Shown piece by piece: positions 4,895 through 5,467 of a stretch of DNA of 5,467 nt. Each line of letters starts with the position of its first letter. Position 1 is the stretch's first letter. The notes beneath the pieces are model-generated. The model made no database searches and was not told the origin of the DNA. It saw only the letters and a program-made list of their open reading frames with translations. A program made the position numbers and the translations under genes. Source of the stretch: Pseudomonadota bacterium (GTDB taxonomy: Bacteria; Pseudomonadota; Alphaproteobacteria; Sphingomonadales; Sphingomonadaceae); assembly GCA_023432995.1 (NCBI GenBank), contig JAEZES010000050.1:1-5467 (forward strand). Reading direction: 5' to 3'.

Positions 4895-4900
4895 GAGAGG
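4895..4900 (+). promoter_or_regulatory. ribosome binding site of the MetE-like gene
   Basis: GAGAGG lies 8 nt before the ATG at 4909. A second in-frame ATG at 4885 has a purine-rich run (GGGGGTGAA) right before it and would add eight residues. The start at 4909 is preferred because the conserved LPTSLVGSY follows directly. Confidence 0.55.
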
Positions 4901-4908
4901 ATACCCGA

Positions 4909-5467
4909 ATGCTGCTTCCCACCTCGCTGGTCGGTTCCTACGCCCAGCCCGACTGGCTGATCGACCGCGAGAAGCTCGCCGGCCGCTTCCCGCCTCGCAC
5001 GCGCATGAAGGAACTGTGGCGGGTGTCCGAGCAATGGCTCGAGCAGGCGTGGGACGATGCCACGGTCTACGCGATCGCCGAGCAGGAGCGTGCCGGGCTC
5101 GACATCATCACCGACGGCGAGATGCGCCGCGAAAGCTATTCGAACCGCTTCGCGACCGCGCTCGACCGCAGCGGCGAGCCGGTGCCGGTGCCGCGGGTCG
5201 TCGGCGAGATCCGGCGCCGCCACGCGGTCCAGGTGCGCGACGTGCAGTTCCTGCGCGAGCACGCCTCGCCCGAAAAGCAGATCAAGATCACCGTCCCCGG
5301 CCCGTTCACGATGAGCCAGCAGGCGCAGGACGACTATTACAACGACCCCGAGGCGCTGGCGCTGGCCTATGCCGGCGCGGTCAACGAGGAGATCAAGGAC
5401 CTGTTCGCCGCCGGGGCCGCCGTGGTCCAGCTCGACGAGCCGTACATGCAGGCGCGCCCCGACAAGG
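4909..5467 (+). CDS. MetE-like cobalamin-independent methionine synthase II family protein, N-terminal part (3' end outside window)
   Basis: The first 186 residues of a cytosolic TIM-barrel protein of the UROD/MetE-like superfamily; members transfer methyl or alkyl groups to or from thiols using zinc. The N-terminus LPTSLVGSYAQPDWLIDREKL (3-23) goes straight into the catalytic-barrel type sequence. It continues with AIAEQERAGLDIITDGEMRRESYSNRFATAL (55-85), KITVPGPFTM (126-135), and AAVVQLDEPYMQ (170-181), the latter matching the IQxDEP motif of MetE. No MetE N-terminal domain precedes it, so it is the short single-domain form often found near catabolic genes, not a standard full-length methionine synthase. 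The zinc ligands (His/Cys/Cys in the C-terminal part) lie beyond the window and cannot be checked. Alternatives are a coenzyme-M-type alkyltransferase relative or a methyl-group scavenging enzyme. Confidence 0.88.
   Translation, partial: MLLPTSLVGSYAQPDWLIDREKLAGRFPPRTRMKELWRVSEQWLEQAWDDATVYAIAEQERAGLDIITDGEMRRESYSNRFATALDRSGEPVPVPRVVGEIRRRHAVQVRDVQFLREHASPEKQIKITVPGPFTMSQQAQDDYYNDPEALALAYAGAVNEEIKDLFAAGAAVVQLDEPYMQARPDK

Overview
The window is GC-rich with strongly GC-ending codons. It looks like an alphaproteobacterial chromosome, most plausibly a sphingomonad (Sphingomonadales). That assignment is inference, from the protein character and from REP-like palindromes of a kind common in that group; no rRNA or marker gene is present. 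I see no CRISPR array, tRNA, rRNA, transposase or phage gene.

Layout. (1) 2-853 (+): the 3' part of a DASS/SLC13-type membrane transporter, with the end of a TrkA-C (RCK_C) cytosolic domain followed by the second membrane block. (2) 931-1446 (+) and 1474-1857 (+): two small uncharacterised membrane proteins 27 nt apart, the first with one membrane span and the second with four. (3) 1881-2672 (-): a citrate-synthase-superfamily protein of the short citryl-CoA lyase type, converging on the preceding gene with a shared hairpin at the junction. (4) 2673-2949: a 277-bp divergent intergenic region holding two gene-proximal hairpins and a nested inverted repeat. (5) 2950-4077 (+): a CaiB/BaiF (class III) CoA transferase. 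(6) 4190-4732 (+): a VOC/glyoxalase-fold protein with a complete four-ligand metal site. (7) 4733-4908: an intergenic region filled by a second nested palindromic element. (8) 4909-5467 (+): the start of a single-domain MetE-like (cobalamin-independent methionine synthase II) protein, cut by the window edge.

How the genes may work together (inference). A CoA transferase divergent from a C-C lyase of the citryl-CoA lyase type suggests that an organic acid is activated to its CoA ester and then cleaved. The VOC enzyme and MetE-like protein downstream would add a metal-dependent step and a thiol or methyl-transfer step. The upstream DASS transporter could import a carboxylate, but it is separated from the catabolic genes by a convergent junction. 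No substrate can be named from the sequence.

The points most worth a second look are these. The lyase has Asn where citrate synthase and ATP-citrate lyase carry their catalytic Asp. The two intergenic regions hold composite palindromes built from the same kinds of parts in opposite order. Each of the three catabolic plus- or minus-strand leaders at the CoA transferase, lyase and VOC genes carries its own inverted or duplicated structure near the ribosome binding site.
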